Of a DNA stretch of 64,000 bases, positions 38,249 through 47,723 are shown piece by piece. The stretch lies in NCBI GenBank assembly GCA_902500775.1, contig CABVRZ010000025.1:1-64000 (forward strand). Reading direction: 5' to 3'. This DNA comes from an uncultured Nitrospira sp. (lineage in GTDB: Bacteria; Nitrospirota; Nitrospiria; Nitrospirales; Nitrospiraceae). The first letter of the stretch is position 1, and each line of letters opens with the position of its first letter. A program made the position numbers and the translations under genes. The notes below the pieces were generated by a model. The model saw only the letters and a program-made list of their open reading frames with translations, searched no databases and was not told the DNA's origin.

Positions 38249-40150
38249 GTGGCACAAGCTTTCGATGTGATCGTGGTAGGTGGTGGACATGCAGGCTGCG
38301 AGGCCGCTCTGGCTTCCGCACGAATGGGCGCGACCACCTTACTCTTGACGATGGACCTTTCTCGTATCGCCCAGATGTCGTGCAATCCAGCCATTGGTGG
38401 GATCGCCAAAGGACACCTGGTTAAGGAAATTGATGCCCTTGGCGGAGAAATGGGCCGAAATACTGACCAGGCGGGTATCCAGTTTCGATTTATCAATACA
38501 AGCAAAGGTCCCGCAGTCCGTGCCCTACGGGCCCAGTGTGACAAGTCACTGTATCGACAGGCGATGCAGGCGACACTCCAGCGTCAATCCCTACTCACAA
38601 TGGCGGAAGGAGTCGTTGATCGATTGTTGGTGCAGGGTGGAACTGTAACCGGAATTGTCACCGGTGCTGGCGAAACAATAGTCGCAGAAGCCATTATTCT
38701 TACTTCAGGTACTTTTCTTAAGGGACTTATCCATATCGGCCTGCAACACTTCCCCGCTGGCCGCGCTGGTGAAGCGTCGGCTGAACACCTTTCGGATTGC
38801 ATGCGTGACCTTGGGTTCGAAGTTGGTCGGCTGAAGACCGGAACGCCTCCCCGGTTAGACAAAGAGACCATAGATTTCTCTGTGATGGTTCCCCAGCCTG
38901 GTGATGCACCACCTCCTGCATTTTCCTATCGCACCCAGACCATCACCAACCAGCAGGTTCTTTGTCATTTAACCTATACGAATCAAGAGACACACGAACT
39001 AATTCGAAAAAGTTTGGATCGGTCACCGTTGTACAGTGGTGTGATTGAATCTACAGGCCCTCGGTATTGTCCTTCAATCGAGGACAAGGTGGTACGTTTT
39101 GCTGATAAGGAACGACACCAGATTTTTATCGAACCGGAAGGCTTAGACTCCCACGAGTTCTACCCAAACGGCATTTCGACAAGCCTACCTGTCGATGTCC
39201 AGACGGCGATGCTCAAAACGATACCCGGTCTTGAGTACTCGAAAATACTTAAGCCTGGTTATGCCATTGAGTACGATTATTTTCCCCCTCGACAACTGTT
39301 CCGAACGCTTGAAACGAAATTGGTCGCTGGCCTCTATCATGCTGGCCAGATCAATGGGACCTCTGGCTATGAGGAAGCCGCCGCACAAGGCCTCGTGGCG
39401 GGAATCAATGCCGTCTTGAAAATAAGAGCACAACTGCCGTTTCTTTTGGATCGCTCTCAGGCCTATATCGGGGTCCTTGTTGATGATCTCATCACCAAGG
39501 ATGCCTATGAGCCGTATCGCATGTTCACTTCACGAGCTGAATATCGCTTGCTCCTCCGCCACGGAAACGCCGACCTTCGGCTTATGGAGATCGGATATGG
39601 TTTTGGACTCATCGCTCACGAAGTCCGTGAAAATCTAATACGCAAGAGACAAATGATCGAAACTGAAATCTCAAATCTTCAAAGATTGAGACCTCAATTT
39701 ACTGAGCGGACTAGTTTGAGAGTGAGAGGGACCTACCTAGAGAACGCTGCTTCCGTCCAATCCATGGCTCAACTCCTTCGAAGGCAAGAATCCAGCTATC
39801 ACGAGCTTATGAATATTTTTGAGATTCAACCAGTTGATGACGATATCGCTGACGAAGTCGAGCTTCAGATCAAATACGAAGGATACATACAGAGGCAAGT
39901 TCGTCAGGTGGAAAAATTCAAGAAATTCGAGAAGAAATCAATTCCCTATACTTTTGACTACAATATGGTCTCTGGATTTTCACGGGAAGTCCGTGAAAAA
40001 TTCAATCGTGTGAGGCCTGAGACCGTCGGCCAGGCATCACGAATATCTGGCGTCACTCCCGCTGCCATTTCTTTGCTGCTAGTTGCCATAGAAAAATGTA
40101 GGCGCCAATCTCACCGTTCTCATACTGAACTTTCAGAGAATCCTCGATAA
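38249..40150 (+). CDS. mnmG: tRNA uridine-5-carboxymethylaminomethyl modification enzyme MnmG (GidA)
   Basis: 633 aa from GTG 38249. FAD-binding [21 protein letters not shown] at the N-terminus, [12 protein letters not shown], the [11 protein letters not shown]-like segment ([12 protein letters not shown]) and a C-terminal MnmE-interaction region. Partner of MnmE, immediately downstream of it. Confidence 0.97.
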   Translation: MAQAFDVIVVGGGHAGCEAALASARMGATTLLLTMDLSRIAQMSCNPAIGGIAKGHLVKEIDALGGEMGRNTDQAGIQFRFINTSKGPAVRALRAQCDKSLYRQAMQATLQRQSLLTMAEGVVDRLLVQGGTVTGIVTGAGETIVAEAIILTSGTFLKGLIHIGLQHFPAGRAGEASAEHLSDCMRDLGFEVGRLKTGTPPRLDKETIDFSVMVPQPGDAPPPAFSYRTQTITNQQVLCHLTYTNQETHELIRKSLDRSPLYSGVIESTGPRYCPSIEDKVVRFADKERHQIFIEPEGLDSHEFYPNGISTSLPVDVQTAMLKTIPGLEYSKILKPGYAIEYDYFPPRQLFRTLETKLVAGLYHAGQINGTSGYEEAAAQGLVAGINAVLKIRAQLPFLLDRSQAYIGVLVDDLITKDAYEPYRMFTSRAEYRLLLRHGNADLRLMEIGYGFGLIAHEVRENLIRKRQMIETEISNLQRLRPQFTERTSLRVRGTYLENAASVQSMAQLLRRQESSYHELMNIFEIQPVDDDIADEVELQIKYEGYIQRQVRQVEKFKKFEKKSIPYTFDYNMVSGFSREVREKFNRVRPETVGQASRISGVTPAAISLLLVAIEKCRRQSHRSHTELSENPR

Positions 40151-40188
40151 GCACCTTTTCTATTGACCTCCTCTCTCTATCGGCGTAA

Positions 40189-40881
40189 GTGTTCCACGTG
40201 GAACAATATGGAGCACTTGAGCACCTATTTCATGAATGTTCGACAGAAATTGGAATCCCAACCGAACCAGACCAAGTTCAACTATTTCTGATTTACCTCA
40301 AGCAACTTCAACTTTGGAATCAATCCTTCAACCTCACGGCCATTACAAAGGATGAAGACGTTATCATCAAACACTTTATAGATTCATTAGCAGTACTAAA
40401 AGCTGTGAATATTGGACAGGGGTCACATATCTTGGATGTCGGAGCAGGGGCTGGATTTCCTGGAATTCCTCTCAAAATCCTTCGCCCTGACCTTTTCATG
40501 ACCCTGGTTGAGCCTACCCACAAAAAGTCAGCTTTTCTACATTTTATGGTGGGTGTTCTTCGATTGAAAAATGTAGACCTGTTCCAGGGAACCGTGGAGC
40601 GGCTTATTCATTCACACCGTGAATCAACCAGGTACGACTATATTACAGCTCGAGCACTAAACCCATCGTTAATCTTTCATACAGCTAAGAAATTGCTCAA
40701 ATCGTCTGGTAAAGCGATCATTTATTCATCCAAGCCACTTGTTTCTGCATCCATACCAAATGAGTGGCGTTTTATGAGTAACTATACATTTGAACTTCCC
40801 CATGCCTATGGGTCTCGAACTATTTCAATATTTTCCCATCACGGTGATTCATCATCTCTTACTGTTCCACGTGGAACATAA
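40189..40881 (+). CDS. rsmG: 16S rRNA (guanine-527-N7) methyltransferase RsmG (GidB)
   Basis: 230 aa. ILDVGAGAGFPGIPLKILRPDL is the SAM-binding motif, with NLTAITKDEDVIIKHFIDSLA before it, typical of RsmG. Methylates N7 of G527 in 16S rRNA. The start is GTG 40189, and its first codons are the parS site itself, giving MFHVEQ; the last codons before the stop are a second parS, giving TVPRGT. There is no SD before the GTG. Confidence 0.96.
   Translation: MFHVEQYGALEHLFHECSTEIGIPTEPDQVQLFLIYLKQLQLWNQSFNLTAITKDEDVIIKHFIDSLAVLKAVNIGQGSHILDVGAGAGFPGIPLKILRPDLFMTLVEPTHKKSAFLHFMVGVLRLKNVDLFQGTVERLIHSHRESTRYDYITARALNPSLIFHTAKKLLKSSGKAIIYSSKPLVSASIPNEWRFMSNYTFELPHAYGSRTISIFSHHGDSSSLTVPRGT
40190..40205. 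promoter_or_regulatory. parS site 1
   Basis: TGTTCCACGTGGAACA, a perfect 16-base palindrome, differing from the common parS consensus TGTTTCACGTGAAACA only at two symmetric positions. It overlaps the start codon region of rsmG, about 1.45 kb before parB, and is the expected ParB binding and spreading site. Confidence 0.9.
40863..40878. promoter_or_regulatory. parS site 2
   Basis: Identical TGTTCCACGTGGAACA palindrome, lying in the last codons of rsmG and 23 bases ahead of the parA start. Proximity to parA allows ParB-mediated autoregulation as well as segregation. Confidence 0.9.
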
Positions 40882-40901
40882 TCTGGATTAGGAGTTTTCT
40901 A

Positions 40902-41678
40902 GTGGGAAGAGTCATAGCAGTCGCCAATCAAAAAGGCGGGGTTGGAAAGACGACTACTGCCATCAACCTGTCAACAGCAGTTGCCCTCGAAGGAAAAACC
41001 GTGCTGTTGATTGATATGGATCCACAAGGAAATGCGACAAGTGGTCTTGGTATTGACCAAAGAACATTGAAAAGAAGCACGTATAGCTGTCTTGTAAGAA
41101 ACAGCACCATTCATGAGTCGATCATTGAAACAACGATCTCTGGACTTACACTTTTACCGGCCAATGCTGACCTTGCCGGCGCTGAGGTGGAACTTGCCAA
41201 TCTTGAAGGCCGTGAAGGTCACCTCCGATCACTCATTGCGGAGATACGGGATGGATACGACTTTGTTTTCCTTGATTGCCCACCGGCACTTGGCATCCTC
41301 ACCATTAATGCTCTCACCGCCGCCAATTCGGTACTCATCCCTGTTCAATGTGAATATTATGCGATGGAAGGGCTAACCAGACTCATCGGAAGCATTGACC
41401 TGGTTCGTCAATCCTACAATCCGAACTTGGAGATTGAGGGCATCGCCCTCACGATGTATGATTCGCGAATCAGCCTATCTAGACAGGTGGCTGACCAGGT
41501 ACGTGCTCATTTCACTCACAAGGTGTATCAGGCGGTCATCCCACGCAACGTTGCACTCGCAGAGGCACCAAGTTACGGTCGTCCAGGCATCTTGTACAAC
41601 ATGGCATCATCGGGGTCACAGTCATACGTATCATTAGCTAGGGAGTTTATTGCCCATGGAAAAAAAGGCCCTCGGTAA
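40902..41678 (+). CDS. parA: Chromosome-partitioning ATPase ParA (Soj)
   Basis: 258 aa from GTG 40902. Deviant Walker A NQKGGVGKTTTAINLS at the N-terminus, DMDPQGNATSGLG and FLDCPPALG. It forms the ATP-dependent nucleoid gradient that moves ParB-parS complexes. Overlaps parB by 23 bases. Confidence 0.97.
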   Translation: MGRVIAVANQKGGVGKTTTAINLSTAVALEGKTVLLIDMDPQGNATSGLGIDQRTLKRSTYSCLVRNSTIHESIIETTISGLTLLPANADLAGAEVELANLEGREGHLRSLIAEIRDGYDFVFLDCPPALGILTINALTAANSVLIPVQCEYYAMEGLTRLIGSIDLVRQSYNPNLEIEGIALTMYDSRISLSRQVADQVRAHFTHKVYQAVIPRNVALAEAPSYGRPGILYNMASSGSQSYVSLAREFIAHGKKGPR

Positions 41679-42504
41679 AGGACTCGATGCGCTCCTGCCT
41701 TCGCCGACATTGAGCACGGCGGTAGCAACGGCCGATGTACAGCGTATCCCGCTCAGCCAGATTGTGCCCAACCGCTACCAACCGCGCCAAACGTTCTCTC
41801 AGGAAGAACTGGCTGGGCTCGCCGCCTCCATTAAGGAAAGTGGTGTCATTCAGCCAATCATGGTCCGCCGGAAGGGTGATGGCACCTATGAGCTGATTGC
41901 AGGGGAACGCCGCTGGCGTGCCTCTAAAGACGCTGGACTTACTGTCATTCCTGCCGTTGTCAAGAACTGTACGGATCAGGAAGCCCTCCTCCTGGCACTG
42001 GTAGAAAACCTCCAGCGTGAAGATTTAAACCCAATGGAAACAGCCCGTGCCTATTCCCGAATGATGAAAGAATTCGGTCTGACCCAAGAGGCCGTCGCTA
42101 CCAAAGTGGGACGGGACCGTTCTTCCGTGGCGAACTTCATCCGCTTGACCCACCTCCATCCCGAGCTTCAGATCCTTGTTGAAGAAGGTGCCCTTTCCGC
42201 AGGGCATGCCAAGGCACTGCTCAGTCTCCCAACCCCAGAGTCCCAACTCCGGATTGGGAAACAAGTGGCAACAGCACGTCTGTCCGTTCGTGAGACGGAA
42301 AAACTTGTGGAACAGTCCATTGTTGGGAAACAATCCCTTCCGAAGACCCCTCGGACCCCGGAGTGGGCAGACCTCCAGGACAGACTCCAAAAACGCCTTG
42401 GAACCAAAGTAACCCTCCACACTCAAGGACACGGTGGCAAGCTTGTGATCCACTACTTCTCCCCAGACGAACTGGATGGCGTCATTGAAACCCTATTGGG
42501 CTGA
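41656..42504 (+). CDS. parB: Chromosome-partitioning protein ParB (Spo0J)
   Basis: 282 aa from ATG 41656 (TTG 41650 is also in frame). N-terminal ALGKGLDALLPS segment that contacts ParA, then IVPNRYQPRQTF and the GERRWRA CTP-binding motif, a helix-turn-helix around GLTQEAVATKVGRDRSSVANFIRL, and a C-terminal dimerisation domain. Binds the two parS sites upstream. Confidence 0.97.
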   Translation: MEKKALGKGLDALLPSPTLSTAVATADVQRIPLSQIVPNRYQPRQTFSQEELAGLAASIKESGVIQPIMVRRKGDGTYELIAGERRWRASKDAGLTVIPAVVKNCTDQEALLLALVENLQREDLNPMETARAYSRMMKEFGLTQEAVATKVGRDRSSVANFIRLTHLHPELQILVEEGALSAGHAKALLSLPTPESQLRIGKQVATARLSVRETEKLVEQSIVGKQSLPKTPRTPEWADLQDRLQKRLGTKVTLHTQGHGGKLVIHYFSPDELDGVIETLLG

Positions 42505-42661
42505 AACCATCCCCTAGCCTCCTCTCCTGCCACCCATCATTTTTTTCCTCACCCCCCGTTCAACGCTAAATTTCTTCCGGTGACCAACCGATATGAGACA
42601 TAACGGCAACGCACCACGCGTTCGAGCCGGAGCCAGCCACATTGTGAGAGGAGGCGATCGT

Positions 42662-43156
42662 ATGTGGAAAGATAAGCAGGATAGCAGGCGTATGGATGAC
42701 AACGACCTAGATGCCGCGGGAGCCGCCCTCGACACACCGCGACCGGAGTCGAACCAGGACGTCAGCGCCTTTGTTGGTAAAGGGGTCGTTTTTAAGGGCA
42801 TGATTTCCTATAACGGAACCGTACGAATTGATGGGACGCTCGAGGGGGAACTTCATACGGACGGTGTCCTCCTCGTGGGGGAAGAGGCTGTTCTCAATGC
42901 CAAAGTCACTGCCGGAACCATTGTGTGTAAGGGAAAGATCACAGGCGATATCACCGCACGGGAAAAGATGAAGTTGCGAGCACCAGCCGTGATCAACGGT
43001 GGAGTCACAACCCCGATGCTCTCTATGGAAGAAGGCGTCTTATTTAATGGCACTTTGGAGATGGAACAACAGGCCCGCCCCGTTCACAAAGAGCCACCAC
43101 TGCATGCCCTTGGGACCGGTAACGAGCCACCAGTTCGGAGGCTCACGTCTAGCTAA
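42662..43156 (+). CDS. Bactofilin 1
   Basis: About 164 aa from ATG 42662, with AGAGGAGG 8 bases before; an upstream ATG at 42593 has no SD. The core (GVVFKGMISYNGTVRIDGTLEGELHTDG...VNAKVTAGTIVCKGKITGDI type) is the bactofilin right-handed beta-helix, with disordered charged ends. Bactofilins polymerise into membrane-associated scaffolds. It lies next to parAB, an arrangement used in some bacteria to position the ParAB-parS complex. Confidence 0.9.
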   Translation: MWKDKQDSRRMDDNDLDAAGAALDTPRPESNQDVSAFVGKGVVFKGMISYNGTVRIDGTLEGELHTDGVLLVGEEAVLNAKVTAGTIVCKGKITGDITAREKMKLRAPAVINGGVTTPMLSMEEGVLFNGTLEMEQQARPVHKEPPLHALGTGNEPPVRRLTSS

Positions 43157-43272
43157 GTGGCATCGCCTGACAAGCGAGTAACACCCGTCAGATGCGGCGG
43201 CATGTATTCATTCGTCTACGGAAAGCACCGCGACCTTATACTCAGCCCTGTCAGAAGGAGCAGAGAGCGCTC

Positions 43273-43716
43273 ATGTGGTCTATCGGAGAAAAACACGGGG
43301 CCGACGCCGCTCCAGATGAAAACTTTACCTTCCTCAGCAAGGGGGTCGATTTTAAGGGAATTGTAAACTTTGATGGAACCATCCGCATTGATGGTCGCGT
43401 CGAAGGAGAAATCAATACCAGCGGGACGCTCATCATCGGAGAACAAGCTGTAGTCAAAGGTGTCATCTCTGCCGGAATTCTGATTACCAGTGGCAAAGTC
43501 CATGCGACGATCACGGCAACTGCCAAAATTCAAATCCAAAAACCCGGTATCCTCATCGGAGATATTCGTACACCTGGAATCTCCATTGAGGATGGGGCCC
43601 ATTTCCATGGGATGTGCGACATGGGCGCCCATAAATGGGTAGATGAACACTCCTCCATAAAAACCGTGCATGACCCCACAGCCTATCGGGGAAAGGCTCG
43701 CCCAACCACCCTCTAG
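43273..43716 (+). CDS. Bactofilin 2
   Basis: About 147 aa from ATG 43273, preceded by AGAAGGAG. Core GVDFKGIVNFDGTIRIDGRVEGEI...AGILITSGKVHATITATAKIQI is clearly homologous to the bactofilin just upstream, so the pair arose by tandem duplication. The C-terminal tail differs (GMCDMGAHKWVDE). It may co-polymerise with bactofilin 1. Confidence 0.9.
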   Translation: MWSIGEKHGADAAPDENFTFLSKGVDFKGIVNFDGTIRIDGRVEGEINTSGTLIIGEQAVVKGVISAGILITSGKVHATITATAKIQIQKPGILIGDIRTPGISIEDGAHFHGMCDMGAHKWVDEHSSIKTVHDPTAYRGKARPTTL

Positions 43717-43751
43717 CCCTTTCCCTCGACCCTCGGTACAATACCATCCTT

Positions 43752-44840
43752 ATGGCTCGGAAGTCTGTTCTCCTTGGCATGAGCGGGGGAGTCGATAGCT
43801 CTGTCGCAGCGGCATTACTCGTCCGACAAGGCTACGATGTCCATGGTGTGACCCTTCAGGTGTGGGAACATGAAGACGAATCAGTCGCCACATCAAAGAA
43901 ATGGCAAGAACGCGGCTGTTGCAAAGTTGGAATCGCACGACATGTAGCAAATACTCTCGGCATCTCGCATGAAGTGATCGATGCCCAACACACATTTCGT
44001 CATGCCGTCATCGACGACTTCATACAAGGCTATACCACTGGTACGACCCCCAACCCCTGTGTGCGTTGTAATGAACGGGTCAAGATCCATTCGCTCATCG
44101 AACTCGCAACTCAACGGTCATTCGACTATGCAGCAACTGGACATTATGCTCGGTTGCATGATCAGCGAGGCTTCCCGGTCATCTCCCGGTCGGCAGATCT
44201 CCGAAAAGACCAAACCTATTTTCTGTATCGGCTACGATCGGAGTGGTTACCCCGTCTCCGCTTTCCGTTGGGCGGCCTCGAGAAAACCGCGGTCTGGAAA
44301 GAGGCGGAAGCAATGGGCCTACCCGTGGATGAACTCAAAGAAAGTCAGGAAATCTGCTTCGTCAGCCACGGTGATTATCGAACCTTCATCGAAAAAGAAG
44401 CACCGGATGCGAAAAGACATGGGGTCTTTGTTGACCAAGATGGCCGGCAGCTTGGTGAGCATGATGGGATCGCATTCTATACGCCTGGCCAGCGTCGCGG
44501 CCTTGGGATAGCTGTAGGACATCGCCTTTACGTGCATCACGTACATCCCGCGACCAATACCATTGTCGTCGGACGTGACGAGTTACTTCACTCTCAATGC
44601 ACGGTTGGTGATCTCAACATGTTTGCCCCAAATTTCCTGAGAGACAGCACCAACGTTCACGTGAAAGTACGCTATGCAACCCCCCCCACACTCGCCACGG
44701 TTACACCAATCAACTCTTCAAACCTAGACGTCCAATTCCATCAACCCCAACGAGCGCTCAGCCCTGGCCAGTCCGCGGTCTTCTATGATGGAGACGATGT
44801 TCTTGGCGGTGGCATCATCCAATCATTCTCTGCACCCTAA
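43752..44840 (+). CDS. mnmA: tRNA-specific 2-thiouridylase MnmA
   Basis: 362 aa. PP-loop GMSGGVDSSVAAALL, catalytic Cys in TPNPCVRCNERVK and second Cys in ESQEICFVSHGDY, with GQRRGLGI downstream. It thiolates position 2 of wobble uridine in tRNA-Lys, -Glu and -Gln; genes for tRNA-Lys and tRNA-Glu are in this window. Works on the same nucleotide as MnmE/MnmG. Confidence 0.97.
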   Translation: MARKSVLLGMSGGVDSSVAAALLVRQGYDVHGVTLQVWEHEDESVATSKKWQERGCCKVGIARHVANTLGISHEVIDAQHTFRHAVIDDFIQGYTTGTTPNPCVRCNERVKIHSLIELATQRSFDYAATGHYARLHDQRGFPVISRSADLRKDQTYFLYRLRSEWLPRLRFPLGGLEKTAVWKEAEAMGLPVDELKESQEICFVSHGDYRTFIEKEAPDAKRHGVFVDQDGRQLGEHDGIAFYTPGQRRGLGIAVGHRLYVHHVHPATNTIVVGRDELLHSQCTVGDLNMFAPNFLRDSTNVHVKVRYATPPTLATVTPINSSNLDVQFHQPQRALSPGQSAVFYDGDDVLGGGIIQSFSAP

Positions 44841-44962
44841 ACAAAACCGTTCATCTTGACTTGTCCCTGAATTTTCAGATAGCCTCAGCCGGTACAAGTG
44901 TGTAGTTTCCCGGCCCGATTAGGTCAGAGGCAGGGGAATCGTCCTTTTTTTCCGAGGGAATC

Positions 44963-45247
44963 ATGTTCGGCTCATTTGGTTGGATGGAACTCCTCCTGAT
45001 TCTCATTATTGTGCTGATCATTTTCGGTGCAGGAAAGCTCCCTCAATTGGGAGAAGGGCTCGGCAAGGCCATCAAGGGTTTTAAGAAATCCGTGCATGAG
45101 GCCGACGCGATTGATGTGACACCAGGGGAACAGCCTTCGCAGAGCGAGCCACAGGCCGCCTCTTCTGCTCAGGTCGCCACCCATTCAGAAACAACACCAT
45201 CGTCTCGGCCAGCGACGACGCAACCCGGTCAGGTGAAACAAAGCTAA
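44963..45247 (+). CDS. tatA: Twin-arginine translocase subunit TatA
   Basis: 94 aa. One N-terminal TM (WMELLLILIIVLIIFGAGKLP) with the FGxGKLP hinge, amphipathic helix LGEGLGKAIKGFKKSVHEA and a Ser/Gln/Pro-rich tail. Forms the pore for folded Tat substrates; NxrA at the left end has such a signal. No tatC is in the window. Confidence 0.9.
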   Translation: MFGSFGWMELLLILIIVLIIFGAGKLPQLGEGLGKAIKGFKKSVHEADAIDVTPGEQPSQSEPQAASSAQVATHSETTPSSRPATTQPGQVKQS

Positions 45248-45316
45248 GAGCCCACCCACCTGACGGATGAACAGATAACGGGCTACCGTCTCGGACCATT
45301 ACCACAATAGCCAACC

Positions 45317-45616
45317 ATGTTTGGACTGGGCGCAAGCGAGATCCTCATCATTTTGATCATCGCCTTCCTTCTATTTGGACCAAAAGAGCTCCCAGAAGTC
45401 GGTCGTCAAGTCGGTAAGGCCATCAAGGGCTTTAAAGATACGGCTGAAGATCTTCGCAAATCTGTTGAGCCGGAGCTCAACATGATTCAGCAGGAAGTCA
45501 AAATGGTGGAGCAAGACCTTCAAGCCTCTCTAAAAGAGGCCGAAGAAGAAATCACAGCCGAGCCAAAACCGTCAGAGACGAACCCCGCATCATTGTCTAA
45601 GTCTGGCCCTGTTTGA
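45317..45616 (+). CDS. TatA/TatB-like subunit
   Basis: 99 aa. TM SEILIILIIAFLLFGPKELP, amphipathic helix VGRQVGKAIKGFKD and a longer charged, coiled-coil-like C-terminus. Glu8 in the membrane segment and the GP at the hinge are traits of TatB, which receives Tat substrates together with TatC, whereas the VGKAIKGFK helix looks like TatA. It may be a TatB or a second TatA. Confidence 0.85.
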   Translation: MFGLGASEILIILIIAFLLFGPKELPEVGRQVGKAIKGFKDTAEDLRKSVEPELNMIQQEVKMVEQDLQASLKEAEEEITAEPKPSETNPASLSKSGPV

Positions 45617-45866
45617 CCGGATGTGATCACCACCTATTTCATCACCCACATTAAGGAGAAAGACAGCCGACACACCGACATCTCGTAGGCTCGCCCTCAT
45701 CAAAAGCTTCGTGACCATGGTCGTATAGTCTGACCAAGCTGTTCTCCCCCTCGGGTGTGCCACTCAAACCCAAGGACGTTCGAGACCGCAACCAATACCA
45801 CATGATGATGAGAGCATGGAGGTGGCACCTGCCTGTCTAATGCAGATCATGGAGAAACCACAAAGC

Positions 45867-47576
45867 ATGGGAACACCGAAGACGTTTGGATGCGGGAAAC
45901 GAGCATTTGTACAGTGTCTGACACTAGCGAGTCTCCTTGCAGGTCCTGTCACCCTACAGGCTGCATTCCAGCTCCCAGCGGGAGAGAAAATCACGAATCC
46001 GATCGTCATCGGGCGGGGCATTCCTCAAAAAGAGGCCTATGAGCCATTCGATCCGAAGATCGGACGAAATTTCGACCTCAAAAACCTCTGGATGCGAGCG
46101 GACATGCGCGTCCGACCAGAGTATCGAACCAACGTCTGCTTTGGCGGTGGCATAGGAGCGGCCGGCCAATGTAATGCTCCCAGCCCTATAGCCAATAACC
46201 TTCCTGGTAAGGCCAACGACCAATTCGTACAACAGATGACTCGGTTGGGTATCGGGTATGATCTTTCACCCGATGTCAATTTCTACCTAGAATTCATCGA
46301 TTCAAGAACCTGGGGGGGTAATGGAACGCCAGTTGGGGCGGGAGGTGCAGGAAATAATGGAGATCCAGCCATTCATACATGTGGATCCACCCTTGTTGGA
46401 TCTAGCCCAGCAAACGTACGTCCCGCTTGCACCCTTGGAATCCGTGCCGGCTACATGTTGATTCGCAACTTTGCAGGCGTTCAAGGATTGGGGCTCAAGG
46501 CCGGACGGCAATACCTCGTCTTTGGAGATCAAAGCCTCTTCGGTCACTTTGACTGGGCTAACACGGGATGGTCATTTGACGGCGTGATGCTGCAGTACGC
46601 AAATACCATCATGGATACGCACCTTGGCTGGTTTCGCACTGCAGAAACCGACCTCTTACAGGGCTCCACTCTTGGAAGCGGCGGACCGAATATCGGTGGA
46701 ACTGGTCAAGCAAAAAATGCCGCCGGTGACGCGGATCTTATTATCTTGTATAACCAAATCAAGACAGTCCCAGGTTTCCTCGTTGAACCATTCTACGTCT
46801 ACTACAAAAGTAATCTCGGTGGAGGAGACATCTCCTCACAAGGCTTAGGCACCCCAAAACATGGTAATCAGACCCGTCACACTCTGGGCACCAGAGTCGC
46901 CATGAAAAAGGGTTATTTCGATGCTTCCAGTGAGGTCGTCTATCAGTTTGGACAGATGGGAGACACTGCTGCCAGTGCCAGTAGTCTATGCGGTGATCCA
47001 GGCGGCGAGGGAAAGTGCCTTCACATCAATGCCTGGGCGACTAGAAACTGGATCGGATACACAGCCTTTGACTTGCCTGGTAAACCTCGCATCGCCTTCA
47101 ATTTTGACTACGCGTCCGGCGATGGTCGTGCCAATTGCACCTTAGCGAGCGGAGCCTATGGCGATTGCAAAACCGCGAACACGTTTGAAAACTTCTTCCC
47201 CACAAATCACATTCACATGGGCTACATGGATGTCATGGCGTGGAAAAACATGATGAGCTTCTCGGGGAACTTCCAAGCACGCCTGACCCCGGACGACCAT
47301 ATCGAACTGTGGTACACGAACCTGCATATCGCCAATGCTAAAGACAACTGGTATCGCGCGAGTCAAGGAGTCTATGTCTTCTCACGGCCTGACAATACCG
47401 TCACACATATCGGCGATGAGGTAAGCTTCGTGTGGACCCATTTCTTCATGAACGGCATGGTTGCGTTTCAAAGCGGCTATGGGCACCTATTTCCCGGCCC
47501 CTACATTTCCCATAACTTGGGACGTCGTGCCGTGAGTCAAGATTGGGCCTATGCCCAGCTCTGGATCAACTTCTGA
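45867..47576 (+). CDS. Outer-membrane beta-barrel porin-like protein
   Basis: About 569 aa from ATG 45867 (ATG 45849 and 45816 also in frame), with a signal-like N-terminus ending VTLQAA. The mature protein alternates aromatic and polar residues in the pattern of a 16-18-strand barrel (NVNFYLEFID, WSFDGVMLQYANTIMDTHLGWF, IHMGYMDVMAW) and ends AYAQLWINF with C-terminal aromatic Phe, the outer-membrane insertion signal. It resembles alginate-export-type porins; the permeating solute is unknown. Confidence 0.75.
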   Translation: MGTPKTFGCGKRAFVQCLTLASLLAGPVTLQAAFQLPAGEKITNPIVIGRGIPQKEAYEPFDPKIGRNFDLKNLWMRADMRVRPEYRTNVCFGGGIGAAGQCNAPSPIANNLPGKANDQFVQQMTRLGIGYDLSPDVNFYLEFIDSRTWGGNGTPVGAGGAGNNGDPAIHTCGSTLVGSSPANVRPACTLGIRAGYMLIRNFAGVQGLGLKAGRQYLVFGDQSLFGHFDWANTGWSFDGVMLQYANTIMDTHLGWFRTAETDLLQGSTLGSGGPNIGGTGQAKNAAGDADLIILYNQIKTVPGFLVEPFYVYYKSNLGGGDISSQGLGTPKHGNQTRHTLGTRVAMKKGYFDASSEVVYQFGQMGDTAASASSLCGDPGGEGKCLHINAWATRNWIGYTAFDLPGKPRIAFNFDYASGDGRANCTLASGAYGDCKTANTFENFFPTNHIHMGYMDVMAWKNMMSFSGNFQARLTPDDHIELWYTNLHIANAKDNWYRASQGVYVFSRPDNTVTHIGDEVSFVWTHFFMNGMVAFQSGYGHLFPGPYISHNLGRRAVSQDWAYAQLWINF

Positions 47577-47684
47577 GAACCTGTCAGGCTGCATGCATCA
47601 CAAGATAGCCGCAACAGCTTGTGACATGGGCACATGGGGTTATCCATACGAGGTGGGATAGTGTAATGAGCTATTATTAAGAAC

Positions 47685-47720
47685 GGGGCCGACTCACTCT
47701 TCCTCTAATGATCCGGCCCC
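47685..47720. terminator. Bidirectional terminator-like hairpin
   Basis: GGGGCCG (47685-47691) pairs with CGGCCCC (47714-47720), loop about 22 bases. It sits between the convergent porin and thrH genes. There is no long T-run, so the call is moderate. Confidence 0.5.
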
Positions 47721-47723
47721 TCT

